A stretch of DNA of 20,831 bases from Clostridia bacterium. GTDB taxonomy: Bacteria; Bacillota; Clostridia; UMGS1810. A program made the translations under genes and the position numbers. Positions 1-7,183 of this stretch are shown one piece after another (within the stretch, counting starts at the first letter, position 1; every line of letters starts with the position of its first letter). Location of the stretch: the NCBI GenBank assembly GCA_017629325.1, contig JAGBXL010000088.1, forward strand, positions 1 to 20,831, read 5' to 3'. The notes beneath the pieces are model-generated. The model was given only the letters and a program-made list of their open reading frames with translations. It had not been told where the DNA came from and did no database searches.

Positions 1-21
1 CGTTTATAGCATAAGGCACAT

Positions 22-50
22 AAAAAGAAACCTATCTGTCGATAGGTTTC
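22..50 (-). terminator. Intrinsic terminator, minus strand
   Basis: A perfect 10-bp stem (27-36 with 41-50, arm GAAACCTATC) with a 4-nt loop is followed on the minus strand by TTTTT (26-22). This is the classical rho-independent layout. It lies about 160 nt beyond the stop codon of the paraslipin gene and is the likely end of the proB-proA-nfeD-paraslipin transcript. The GC-rich repeat at 82-154 would be transcribed in its 3' untranslated region. Confidence 0.8.
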
Positions 51-81
51 TCACTTATTTTATTTTATAAATTTCGCAAGC

Positions 82-158
82 GGGACGTCGAGGACGGTGA
101 TGCTTGCCGGTGGCAAGCGTTCATCACCGACCGAAGCGAAGCGGAGAACGTCCCCTAC
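82..158. repeat. GC-rich structured repeat with TGTAGGGG end
   Basis: This segment is visibly richer in G and C than its AT-rich surroundings. An outer inverted repeat GGGACGT (82-88) pairs with ACGTCCC (148-154). Nested inside is a long hairpin, 95-108 with 112-129, in which 8 bp and 6 bp are separated by a 4-nt bulge and closed by a 3-nt loop. On the minus strand the element begins TGTAGGGGACG, a start shared with the element at 8881-8941. No open reading frame is present. It resembles small non-coding interspersed elements of Clostridia, but family membership is an inference. Confidence 0.6.
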
Positions 159-209
159 AATATTATATCCCGTGCCTTATGCGATCCGGAGCATTTTTAC
201 ATCTCCGCC

Positions 210-1091
210 CTATTCTTTTATAAGTTCTTTTATAGATGCAGCCAGCCCTGCAACACCCTGAATTTCGCTTGGAATAATAATCTTTGTTGCCTGACCATCG
301 GCAACTTTTTCCAGTGCTTCAAAGCCTCTTAATGCAACAACGGCTGCTGTGGGGCTAACTTCGTTTAACCTTTTTAAACCTTCGGCAGTAGCTGTTTGAA
401 TGCTTAAAATTGCCTCTGCCTCACCCTGTGCCTCGCGAATGTGAGCTTCTTTAACTGCATCTGCACGGAGAATTGCAGCTTCCTTTTCGCCCTCGGCAAC
501 AAGAATTGCCGATTTCTTTTCACCTTCGGCTTTTAAAATAAGCTCTCGTCTTTCTCGCTCTGCTTTCATCTGTTTTTCCATTGCATCTTGAATTTCTCTG
601 GGCGGAATAATGTTTTTAAGTTCTACCCTATTAACCTTTATGCCCCAGGGGTCTGTGGCTTCATCTAAGATTGCTCTCATTTTGGTGTTTACTGTGTCTC
701 TTGATGTTAAAGTTTCGTCAAGCTCCAAATCACCTATAATATTTCTTAAGGTTGTGGCAGTTAAATTTTCAATTGCACTTATGGGGTGGTCAACACCATA
801 AACAAAGAGCTTTGGATCAGTTATCTGAAAGAATATAACCGTGTCTATCTGCATGGTAACATTATCTTTTGTAATAACAGGCTGAGGTGCAAAATCAACA
901 ACCTGTTCTTTTAAAGAAACTGTTTTAACTATTCTGTCGATAAAAGGAATTTTAATATGAAAGCCAACATTCCAGGTTGACTGATAAGCGCCCAGACGCT
1001 CAACTATTGCCGCATGTGCCTGGGGAATAATTTTTATGTTTCTGATAATAACAACAAGTGCAATAACAACAATTACTAAAAATAAACCCAT
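210..1091 (-). CDS. SPFH/band-7 membrane protein (paraslipin, stomatin-like)
   Basis: A membrane scaffold of the stomatin/prohibitin superfamily. Members oligomerise at the inner membrane and are thought to organise membrane domains and support membrane proteases; no exact role can be assigned here. The 293 residues start with a hydrophobic anchor (about 1-16). The band-7 domain follows (about 18-170, including the VERLGAYQ and IPFIDRI segments), then a long Ala/Glu/Lys-rich coiled coil (about 170-235, with repeated AEGEK) and a conserved C-terminal tail. The start is placed at 1091, not the ATG at 1097, because the AAGGAG site at 1104-1099 is 7 nt from the former and only 1 nt from the latter. 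It lies about 30 nt downstream of an NfeD-like gene, the usual partner of this family, and is probably the last gene of an operon that starts with proB. Confidence 0.9.
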   Translation of the reverse strand: MGLFLVIVVIALVVIIRNIKIIPQAHAAIVERLGAYQSTWNVGFHIKIPFIDRIVKTVSLKEQVVDFAPQPVITKDNVTMQIDTVIFFQITDPKLFVYGVDHPISAIENLTATTLRNIIGDLELDETLTSRDTVNTKMRAILDEATDPWGIKVNRVELKNIIPPREIQDAMEKQMKAERERRELILKAEGEKKSAILVAEGEKEAAILRADAVKEAHIREAQGEAEAILSIQTATAEGLKRLNEVSPTAAVVALRGFEALEKVADGQATKIIIPSEIQGVAGLAASIKELIKE

Positions 1092-1123
1092 ACTCATTCT
1101 CCTTTTATAATTTTATTTTTTAT

Positions 1124-1573
1124 TTAAGCCTCTGTTACAGAAGCAAATTTAACTATTTCAACAATGAGCTTAACTCCCTCTATTTTTAAAACTCTTATCT
1201 TACTGTTTTTAGGTATCTCACCACCATCTGCTGCAATTGCCGACCACTCCTGACCTGCAACCTTAACCTTGCCTGCAAATTTATCGTTTGTGATTTCTTC
1301 GGTAACTATTCCCGTTTTTCCTATTACCATGTCGGCATTTGTTGCGGTTTTGCCTTTTGCTCTTAATTTATTTACAAGCGGTTTTGTTAGGCCAACTGCA
1401 ATTGCCGAAACAATAACAAAAACTGCAATCTGCCAAAAAAAGCTAACACCAACAAGCTTTGCTACGGCTGCTGCCAGAGCGCCTATTGCAAACCATATAC
1501 AAACCAAACTTGCTGTGCTTGCCTCAACTACTATAAATGCCACTAAAAGAGTTATCCATAATGCGTATTCCAT
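1124..1573 (-). CDS. NfeD-like membrane protein with OB-fold domain
   Basis: A short-form NfeD-like protein of 149 residues. Three hydrophobic segments (about 4-20, 22-43 and 46-65) anchor it. A soluble C-terminal beta-barrel follows (about 82-143), with the IGKTGIV start and the VKVAGQEWSA motif typical of NfeD OB folds. The N-terminal serine-protease domain of long NfeD proteins is absent. NfeD proteins are encoded next to SPFH proteins in many bacteria and are believed to act with them in the membrane; the adjacent paraslipin gene fits that pattern. The ATG follows GGAGGAAGTAAA. The gene starts 23 nt after the proA stop, so co-transcription with proBA is likely. Family assignment is firm; biological role is not. 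Confidence 0.88.
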   Translation of the reverse strand: MEYALWITLLVAFIVVEASTASLVCIWFAIGALAAAVAKLVGVSFFWQIAVFVIVSAIAVGLTKPLVNKLRAKGKTATNADMVIGKTGIVTEEITNDKFAGKVKVAGQEWSAIAADGGEIPKNSKIRVLKIEGVKLIVEIVKFASVTEA

Positions 1574-1596
1574 TTTACTTCCTCCGTTTTCTTTAG

Positions 1597-2838
1597 TTAT
1601 CTTACCTGACCGTTTCCGGTTATAATATATTTTGTGCTTGTTATTTCTTTAAGCCCCATAGGCCCTCTTGCATGAAGCTTTTGAGTGCTTATGCCAATTT
1701 CTGCACCAAGGCCAAACTCAAATCCGTCGGTAAATCTGGTTGAAGCATTAACATATACTGCCGCACTGTCAATTTCATTTGTGAATTTTACAGAATTTAT
1801 ATAATCATTTGTGATTATGCACTCCGAATGACCTGTGGAATATTTTGAAATATGCTCTATTGCTTCTTCTATATCATTTACAGTTTTAACAGAAATTATA
1901 TAATCTAAATATTCTGTGGAAAAATCCTCATCTGTGGCAAGGCTATCGCAACTTAAATTCTTCATTGTTTCACTGCAGCCTCTTATTTCAACATTCTTTT
2001 CTTTTAAAGCAATATATAGCTTTTCATAAAAGCTTTTCTTAACATCTTTATGAATTAAAAGGCTTTCACAGGCGTTGCAAACAGACGGGCGGGAAGTTTT
2101 TGCATTAACTATTATATTTACCGCCATATCTTCGTCAGCTGATTTATCCACAAAAATGTGGCAATTGCCAACTCCTGTTTCTATAACGGGGACTGTGGCA
2201 TTTTCTACCACAGTTTTTATAAGCGATGCACCGCCTCTTGGAATTAAAAGGTCAACTATTCCATTTAATTTCATTAAATCGGTTGCAACCTGGCGGGAGG
2301 TATCTTCAACAAAAGAAATGCAATCGGGGTTTATGCCTGCCTTCTCTATCGCCTTTTTCATTACATCTGATATTGCTTTGTTGGAATTAAAGGCATCACT
2401 TCCGCCCCTTAAGATAACAGAGCTGGATGCTTTTAAGCAAAGGGCGGCAGTATCTAAAGTTACATTTGGGCGTGATTCATATATAACCCCTATAAGCCCC
2501 ATAGGAACAGTAACCTTTGAAACCTTAATGCCGTTTGGCATTTGCTTTGCACCAAGAGTTTCGCCAATGGGGTCATCAAGGGCAATTATTTTTTCTACTC
2601 CCTCTATCATGCTATCTATACGCTTAGTTGTTAAACGAAGGCGGTCGGTTAAGGAACTACTCATTCCCTTTTCTTTTGCTTTTATAAGGTCTTTCTCATT
2701 TTCTTTTAAAATATAATCTGCATTTTCTCTAAGGGCTTTGCAAATTTCGGCAAGAGCTTCATTTTTCTTTTGAGTTCCAATTGTCATTAAACTCTTTGAA
2801 GCTTTCTTTGCATTTAAAGCTGCTTCTTTGATGTTCAT
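1597..2838 (-). CDS. proA: Gamma-glutamyl phosphate reductase (proline synthesis)
   Basis: ProA reduces L-glutamyl 5-phosphate with NADPH to glutamate-5-semialdehyde, the second step of proline synthesis from glutamate, in the cytosol. The 413 residues match the family's usual length (about 415). Visible signatures are MGLIGVIYESRPNVT (113-127), the SSVILRGGSDA stretch (139-149), IPRGGASLI (199-207), and the active-site region SRPSVCNACESLL (249-261), where Cys254 is the expected nucleophile. The C-terminal FGLGAEIGISTQKLHARGPMG segment is intact. The ATG is preceded by AGGGTGA. The gene follows proB by 23 nt, the classical proBA order. A proC gene for the last step is not in the window. Confidence 0.97.
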   Translation of the reverse strand: MNIKEAALNAKKASKSLMTIGTQKKNEALAEICKALRENADYILKENEKDLIKAKEKGMSSSLTDRLRLTTKRIDSMIEGVEKIIALDDPIGETLGAKQMPNGIKVSKVTVPMGLIGVIYESRPNVTLDTAALCLKASSSVILRGGSDAFNSNKAISDVMKKAIEKAGINPDCISFVEDTSRQVATDLMKLNGIVDLLIPRGGASLIKTVVENATVPVIETGVGNCHIFVDKSADEDMAVNIIVNAKTSRPSVCNACESLLIHKDVKKSFYEKLYIALKEKNVEIRGCSETMKNLSCDSLATDEDFSTEYLDYIISVKTVNDIEEAIEHISKYSTGHSECIITNDYINSVKFTNEIDSAAVYVNASTRFTDGFEFGLGAEIGISTQKLHARGPMGLKEITSTKYIITGNGQVR

Positions 2839-2861
2839 TTTATCACCCTACTTTGTGTTTA

Positions 2862-3650
2862 TTATTTTTCTGAAACAAATAAAGTTCCTATTTCCTTGCC
2901 GTCTAATATATCATAGAGCACATCGGGGTCCGCCCCGTTTGCAATAAGCATATCTGTGCCGCTCTCACTGGCAATTTTTGCCGCATAAATTTTGGTTATC
3001 ATTCCGCCTGTTCCGCGGTTTGAGCCAGCATCTCCTGCCAAATCTTCAATGCTCTTATCTATTTTTTCAACAATTGGTATGAGCTTTGCATCTTTATTCT
3101 TTCTCGGGTCGCTATTATAAAGACCGTCTATATCGGAAAGAATAATAAGAAGATCGGCCCCTATTAAAGAAGCAACCGTGGCAGAGAGGGTATCATTATC
3201 GCCAAATTCTATCTGCTCTGTGCTTATAACATCGTTTTCATTAACAATGGGAAGAACACCCAGCTCTAAAAGACGCTCAAAGGTGTTTTTTGCGTTCTGG
3301 TATCTCACAGAGTCGCTGGTTACATCTTTTGTTAAAAGCACCTGTGCAACATTGTGGTTAAACTTAGCAAAATCGCGGGAATAATGGTTCATCAGTTCAC
3401 ACTGACCAATTGCTGCGAGAGCCTGCTTATCTTTAACACATTTAGGCTTATCAGCAAAGCCCATTTTTCCGCGGGCAACTCCAATTGCACCCGATGTTAC
3501 CAAAACAACTTCCTTCTGGCTGTTTTTAATATCAGAAATAACCTTTACCAAAGTTTCAAAACGGCGTATGTTTATACCGCCGCCATCGTAGGTAAGGGTT
3601 GATGTGCCAACCTTTATTACTATTCTTTTTGCATTTTCAAATCTGTTCAT
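2862..3650 (-). CDS. proB: Glutamate 5-kinase (proline synthesis)
   Basis: ProB phosphorylates L-glutamate with ATP to L-glutamyl 5-phosphate, the committed and usually proline-inhibited step of proline synthesis. The amino-acid-kinase fold is shown by KVGTSTLT (13-20), VTSGAIGVARGK (51-62), the NENDVIS and FGDNDTLSA substrate-binding stretches (137-157), LSDIDGLY (171-178), and a GTGGMITKIYAAKIA segment. With 262 residues it lacks the C-terminal PUA domain of longer enzymes such as that of Escherichia coli; single-domain forms are common in Firmicutes. The ATG at 3650 is preferred over an in-frame GTG at 3659 because AAAGGTGA sits at the right spacing only for the ATG. It is the first gene of the proB-proA-nfeD-paraslipin run. 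Confidence 0.96.
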   Translation of the reverse strand: MNRFENAKRIVIKVGTSTLTYDGGGINIRRFETLVKVISDIKNSQKEVVLVTSGAIGVARGKMGFADKPKCVKDKQALAAIGQCELMNHYSRDFAKFNHNVAQVLLTKDVTSDSVRYQNAKNTFERLLELGVLPIVNENDVISTEQIEFGDNDTLSATVASLIGADLLIILSDIDGLYNSDPRKNKDAKLIPIVEKIDKSIEDLAGDAGSNRGTGGMITKIYAAKIASESGTDMLIANGADPDVLYDILDGKEIGTLFVSEK

Positions 3651-3708
3651 TTGTTTCACCTTTTAATGCTTTATTTTAATTACAGGAAGTCATATTCAAA
3701 TATGAAAA

Positions 3709-3816
3709 CAAGGCTGCATCACAATACTATAAAATGCCGCACTTATCCCTTCTAAATATGTATAAACATTTATCACGGGTTAAAGAGCGTTTTTATAATA
3801 TTGTGTTGCAGCCTTG
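3709..3816. repeat. 108-bp MITE-like inverted-repeat element
   Basis: Left arm 3709-3734 and right arm 3791-3816 are 26 nt each and are reverse complements at 24 of 26 positions. They begin CAAGGCTGCATCACAATA and end TTGCAGCCTTG. The 56-nt centre holds weaker nested pairing (CCC near 3747 with GGG near 3777). No reading frame is present and no target-site duplication is evident. It fills most of the 181-nt gap between proB and the coiled-coil gene. Read on the minus strand, the hairpin ends in GTTTTC, so it could also terminate the rsmD-coaD-coiled-coil transcript. Confidence 0.65.
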
Positions 3817-3831
3817 AAGTTTAAAAATTTA

Positions 3832-4275
3832 TTATTTTCTGAGTTCGCTTCTGCACTGCTTAACCTTATCGTTAACAGCTTTGAAATCATTTTCAACTTT
3901 TTCTAAAATATCGTCGGCAAATTTAAGAGAAGCAAGTCTGATTTCTCTGCCGTCTTTCTGTGCTTTTGCAATAATTTCGTTTGCATTGGCAACAGCTTTC
4001 TTTGTGATTTCGTGCTCGTCGATAAGACCTAAAATTCTGTGTTCAACCTCTTTAACCTTTGCATCAGCCTGCTTTTGAGCATCTGAAATAATTCTCTTGC
4101 TGTCTTCCGCAATAGATTTTGCAACTCTTAATTCGTCGGGAAGCTGAATATTGATATCGTTTATAAGTGATAAAATCTGTTCCTTATTAACAAGAGTTTT
4201 CTTGGCAAAGGGAATTTCAAAACCTTTCTCGATAGTGTCCTGAAGTTCGCTTAAAAGTTCTATAACATCTGCCAT
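3832..4275 (-). CDS. Coiled-coil protein resembling mycobacterial SepIVA
   Basis: A soluble, charged protein of 147 residues with no signal peptide or membrane segment. The first 45 residues form a short globular head (ELLSELQDTIEKGFEIPF, then a VNKEQILSLINDI helix). The rest is a near-continuous coiled coil rich in Ala, Lys and Glu with ISDAQKQADAKV- and ANEIIAKAQKDGREI-type repeats. From memory, the head and repeats match mycobacterial SepIVA, a DivIVA-like septation factor, and that gene too lies close to coaD. A role in division or envelope growth is an inference; automatic annotation may call it an F-type ATPase b-subunit-like protein because of the coiled coil. The start at 4275 is chosen over an in-frame ATG at 4305 because AAGGAGG lies 9 nt upstream and the longer form would overlap coaD. 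Confidence 0.75.
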   Translation of the reverse strand: MADVIELLSELQDTIEKGFEIPFAKKTLVNKEQILSLINDINIQLPDELRVAKSIAEDSKRIISDAQKQADAKVKEVEHRILGLIDEHEITKKAVANANEIIAKAQKDGREIRLASLKFADDILEKVENDFKAVNDKVKQCRSELRK

Positions 4276-4288
4276 TTTAAATTCCTCC

Positions 4289-4774
4289 TTAGGATTTTTT
4301 CTCAATTAGTTCTGTGATTTCTTCAATCATAAAATCGGGAACCAGCCCATCTAAGCTTGCTTTGTGGCGGGCAACCTCTTTTACTATGCTTGAACTTAAA
4401 TATGAATATTTACCGCTTGTCATCATAAACAGAGTTTCCACATTGGGATTTAGCTTTCTGTTCATAAGTGCCATCTGGAATTCATATTCAAAGTCAGACA
4501 CAGCTCGCAGGCCCTTGATGATTATATTTGAATCCTTTTCGTTTAAATAATTAACTAAAAGACCCGAAAAACTGTCTATCTCAACATTTTCAATATCCTG
4601 GGTTGAACGCCTTAACCATTCCAGACGCTTCTCCAAAGAAAACATAGGTGTTTTTGAGCTGTTGGTGAGTATGGCAACATAAACCTTGTCAAAGGTTCTG
4701 CTTGCTCTTTTTATTATATCCAGATGTCCTTTAGTAACCGGGTCAAAGCTTCCGGGATATACCGCAATTCTCAT
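4289..4774 (-). CDS. coaD: Pantetheine-phosphate adenylyltransferase (CoA synthesis)
   Basis: CoaD transfers AMP from ATP to 4'-phosphopantetheine, giving dephospho-CoA, the penultimate step of coenzyme A synthesis. The 161 residues are the usual size. The nucleotidyltransferase fold is marked by YPGSFDPVTKGH (6-17), whose T14-x-G16-H17 is the catalytic TxGH motif, by KGLRAVSDFEYEFQMA (87-102), and by the SYLSSSIVKEV motif (124-134). The ATG overlaps the rsmD stop by four bases (ATGA), with GGAGG inside the rsmD end, so translation is probably coupled. The rsmD-coaD pair is a common bacterial gene order. Confidence 0.97.
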   Translation of the reverse strand: MRIAVYPGSFDPVTKGHLDIIKRASRTFDKVYVAILTNSSKTPMFSLEKRLEWLRRSTQDIENVEIDSFSGLLVNYLNEKDSNIIIKGLRAVSDFEYEFQMALMNRKLNPNVETLFMMTSGKYSYLSSSIVKEVARHKASLDGLVPDFMIEEITELIEKKS

Positions 4775-5319
4775 TTTGATGCCTCCAGGATATTAACGCA
4801 AACTCTGCCATATCTCTTATCTTTTAAAAGATTAAAGGATTTAATATTAGGTTTAGTGCCATTATCAAATTCACACACAATAAGACCATTCTCCGTTAAA
4901 ATGCCACTTTGAGAAATTAAATCAAGCACTTCGTCTAAAAGAGCGAGAGCGTAGGGCGGGTCAAGAAAAATAAGACTAAATTTTTCACCCTTTTTTCCTG
5001 CCTCGGTAAGAAACTCGATTGCATCTTTTTTTATAACAGATGCTTTTTCCTCAAAACCCGCACTTTCTATATTTGCCCTAACAATATTGCAGGCTTTTGG
5101 ATTAGAATCAACAAAAACCGCTTTTTTTGCTCCGCGGCTTAAGGCCTCTAACCCCAGTGCACCGCTTCCGGCAAATAAATCAAGTATGGCTGCATCATTT
5201 ACACTGTCAAAAAGCATACTGAAGATTGCTTCTTTAACACTATCGAGAGTTGGGCGGGTATCTGAGCCTTCCAGACTTTTAAGCTTTAGGCCTCTTTTTA
5301 AGCCTGAAATAATTCTCAC
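4771..5319 (-). CDS. rsmD: 16S rRNA (guanine-N2)-methyltransferase RsmD
   Basis: RsmD methylates N2 of G966 (E. coli numbering) of 16S rRNA in the small ribosomal subunit, using S-adenosylmethionine. The 182 residues match the family. Visible are the N-terminal MRIISGLKRG, the RPTLDSVKEAIFSML segment (22-36), the SAM-binding DLFAGSGALGLEALSRGA (47-64) and the catalytic DPPY (120-123). The start codon is GTG, preceded by GGGAG about 10 nt upstream; the only nearby ATG runs straight into a stop. It is the first gene of the operon driven by the promoter at 5354-5382. Confidence 0.96.
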   Translation of the reverse strand: MRIISGLKRGLKLKSLEGSDTRPTLDSVKEAIFSMLFDSVNDAAILDLFAGSGALGLEALSRGAKKAVFVDSNPKACNIVRANIESAGFEEKASVIKKDAIEFLTEAGKKGEKFSLIFLDPPYALALLDEVLDLISQSGILTENGLIVCEFDNGTKPNIKSFNLLKDKRYGRVCVNILEASK

Positions 5320-5353
5320 CTACATAACACTCCCATATTAAATACTTACTAAT

Positions 5354-5382
5354 ATTATAGCTATTCTTCATTTTATTGTCAA
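5354..5382 (-). promoter_or_regulatory. Consensus sigma-A promoter for the rsmD operon
   Basis: On the minus strand TTGACA (5382-5377) and TATAAT (5359-5354) are both perfect consensus hexamers, separated by exactly 17 nt. Transcription would begin near 5347, giving a leader of about 28 nt before the GTG of rsmD. It points away from comM and should drive rsmD, coaD and the coiled-coil gene. Confidence 0.85.
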
Positions 5383-5430
5383 TAGATATTTTAATTTTTT
5401 AAAGAAAGTGTGTTATATGTGTGGAATTTT

Positions 5431-5460
5431 TTGAAATTTTATGTTAGAATAAAATATACT
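5431..5460 (+). promoter_or_regulatory. Probable sigma-A promoter for the comM-like gene
   Basis: TTGAAA (5431-5436) and TATACT (5455-5460) each match the consensus at five of six positions, with an 18-nt spacer. A start near 5467 would leave a leader of about 50 nt before the ATG at 5517. It lies back to back with the rsmD promoter in the same 197-nt divergent region. Confidence 0.5.
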
Positions 5461-5516
5461 TTGTAAAATTGTTTATGTAAAACTACGCATTTTTCTTAAA
5501 ACCTGGAGGTTAAAAT

Positions 5517-7055
5517 ATGATTTCCAAAGTAATTTCGGGAGCACTTTTCGGGCTTGAGGGCTACATAATAACCGTTGAAACAGATATTTATTCAGCTCTT
5601 CCCGGAATAGACATTGTAGGGCTTCCCGATGCAGCTGTTAAAGAATCTAAAGAAAGAGTTAAATCGGCAATAAAAAACAGCGGATTTTCTATGCCTCAAA
5701 AAAGAATAATAATAAACTTAGCTCCTGCCAACACCAAGAAAAACGGAGCATATTTAGATTTGCCAATAACAATTGCAATACTCATTGCATCGGGTCAGCT
5801 TGTGTGCGATAATGTGTGCGATTATCTTATTTTGGGCGAACTTGCTCTTGACGGAAGCATAAGAAAAGCAGACGGAGTGCTGCCAATGGCTATGGAAGCA
5901 AGAGAAAATGGAATTAAAAAGCTTATTGTTCCAAAAGAAAATGCCAAAGAGGCTTCGATTGTTGCCGACTGTGAAATTTATGGTGCCGAAAGTTTAAGAG
6001 AAGCAGTGGAACACTTAAGCGGTGTTAAACTAATTGAAAGAACCGTAACCGATATTGATTCTCTATTTAAGCAAAACCTTGATTTATTAGATGATTTTTG
6101 TGATGTCAGGGGTCAGGACAGTGCCAAAAGAGCTTTAGAGGTTGCAGCAGCAGGTGCCCACAACTGCCTTATGATAGGATCACCGGGCTCGGGTAAAACA
6201 ATGCTTGCAAAACGCCTGCCTTCTATCCTTCCCGATTTATCGTTTGAAGAAGCTCTGGAGGTTACAAAAATCTATTCGGTGGCAGGTCTTTTAGACGGGA
6301 GTAAATCTCTTGTTACGGTAAGACCCTTCAGAAGCCCCCACCACACAGTTTCAAATGTTAGTATAACAGGCGGCGGAACTATTCCACACCCTGGTGAAAT
6401 AAGCCTTGCCCACAGAGGAGTGCTCTTTTTAGATGAATTCCCCGAATTCAGAAAAGATGCTATCGAGGCTATGCGTCAGCCACTCGAGGACGGTGTGTTC
6501 ACCGTATCGAGAGTTGCAGGCTCGGCAACCTTTCCAAGTAGTAGCATGCTTGTGGCAAGTATGAACCCTTGCAAATGCGGTTATTACGGCGACAGTGCCA
6601 GGGAGTGCACCTGCACGCCGCAGAGTATTCACAGCTATTTAGGAAAAATATCGGGCCCTATGCTCGATAGATTTGATATTCACATTCAGGTTAGCAGCGT
6701 TAAATTTGAAAACTTAACATCGGGCGAAAAAGGTGAGAGCAGCAAGGACATTAAAGAAAGAGTGAAGATAGCTCGCCAGATTCAGCTCCAGCGCTACAAA
6801 AACCTTGGTATTTATTCAAACAGTCAGCTCACGGCTTCTATGATAGAAGAATTCTGCCGTGTAGATGAAAAAGGAAATGCTCTTTTAAAAGATGTGTTTG
6901 AAAAGCTTGGCTTAAGTGCCAGAGCACACTCAAGAATTTTAAAGGTTTCAAGAACTATTGCCGACCTTTCGGGCGAAAAAGATATATCGCCTGCCCACAT
7001 TGCCGAAGCAATAAGATACAGAAGCCTCGATAAAAAGTTCTGGGGAGGAGTTTAA
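5517..7055 (+). CDS. comM: YifB/ComM-family AAA+ ATPase (Mg-chelatase-like)
   Basis: A 512-residue protein of the YifB/ComM family. In naturally competent bacteria ComM is a hexameric helicase promoting branch migration during recombination of incoming DNA; the role in Clostridia is less clear. The N-terminal ChlI-type domain (about 20-140) carries IDIVGLPDAAVKESKERV and IINLAPANTKKNGAYLDLPI. The AAA+ core has Walker A GSPGSGKT (221-228), FRSPHHTVSNVSITGGG (271-287), and Walker B GVLFLDEF (301-308). A cysteine-rich NPCKCGYYGD motif follows (350-359), and the C-terminal Mg-chelatase lid ends in ARAHSRILKVSRTIADL. All motifs are intact. The ATG is preceded by GGAGG (5505-5509). The stop codon is followed at once by a dispersed repeat. 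Family certain; the symbol is by homology only. Confidence 0.93.
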   Translation: MISKVISGALFGLEGYIITVETDIYSALPGIDIVGLPDAAVKESKERVKSAIKNSGFSMPQKRIIINLAPANTKKNGAYLDLPITIAILIASGQLVCDNVCDYLILGELALDGSIRKADGVLPMAMEARENGIKKLIVPKENAKEASIVADCEIYGAESLREAVEHLSGVKLIERTVTDIDSLFKQNLDLLDDFCDVRGQDSAKRALEVAAAGAHNCLMIGSPGSGKTMLAKRLPSILPDLSFEEALEVTKIYSVAGLLDGSKSLVTVRPFRSPHHTVSNVSITGGGTIPHPGEISLAHRGVLFLDEFPEFRKDAIEAMRQPLEDGVFTVSRVAGSATFPSSSMLVASMNPCKCGYYGDSARECTCTPQSIHSYLGKISGPMLDRFDIHIQVSSVKFENLTSGEKGESSKDIKERVKIARQIQLQRYKNLGIYSNSQLTASMIEEFCRVDEKGNALLKDVFEKLGLSARAHSRILKVSRTIADLSGEKDISPAHIAEAIRYRSLDKKFWGGV

Positions 7056-7160
7056 AAGAGTGAAAAGAGAAGAGAGAAAAGTGAATAGAAGATGAAGAAA
7101 TCTGCTTTATAGCGGATTTCAACCATAATTATTCATTATTCTTTATTCAATATTCATTAT
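7056..7160. repeat. Dispersed palindromic repeat, copy 1 (after comM)
   Basis: The left arm is rich in GTGAA/GAAGA (7056-7096). The central hairpin is 7097-7106 with 7111-7120, a 10-bp stem with one G-T pair and loop TTAT. The right arm (about 7121-7160) is rich in ATTCATTATTC, which is GAATAATGAAT on the other strand. The architecture is shared with 8781-8850 and 17680-17775. It starts directly after the comM stop codon. The only other sequence before the next gene is its AGGAG ribosome site. Confidence 0.6.
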
Positions 7161-7183
7161 ATTTAATATATCAGGAGAAAACT

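Larger units (their letters stand above)
9..182. repeat. 11-bp inverted repeat enclosing terminator and GC-rich element
   Basis: GCATAAGGCAC at 9-19 is the exact reverse complement of GTGCCTTATGC at 172-182. The pair encloses both the terminator hairpin and the GC-rich repeat. Either it is the terminal inverted repeat of a composite non-coding element of about 174 bp, or it is a long-range stem in the 3' untranslated RNA. Similarity stops abruptly outside the 11 bp. Confidence 0.5.

Noticed and set aside
1269..1625. 118-residue plus-strand frame opposite the NfeD-like gene
   Set aside because: It is a shadow of the NfeD-like gene, which has a proper ribosome site and family motifs.
2075..2716. 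213-residue open frame opposite proA
   Set aside because: It lies wholly inside proA on the other strand, has no ribosome site and no recognisable domain; proA is certain.
3709..3816. CRISPR or riboswitch in the proB upstream gap
   Set aside because: There is one inverted pair, not direct repeats with spacers, and no known aptamer pattern was recognised.
4276..4305. Ten-residue longer start for the coiled-coil gene
   Set aside because: The upstream ATG overlaps coaD and lacks a ribosome site, while AAGGAGG sits 9 nt from the ATG at 4275.
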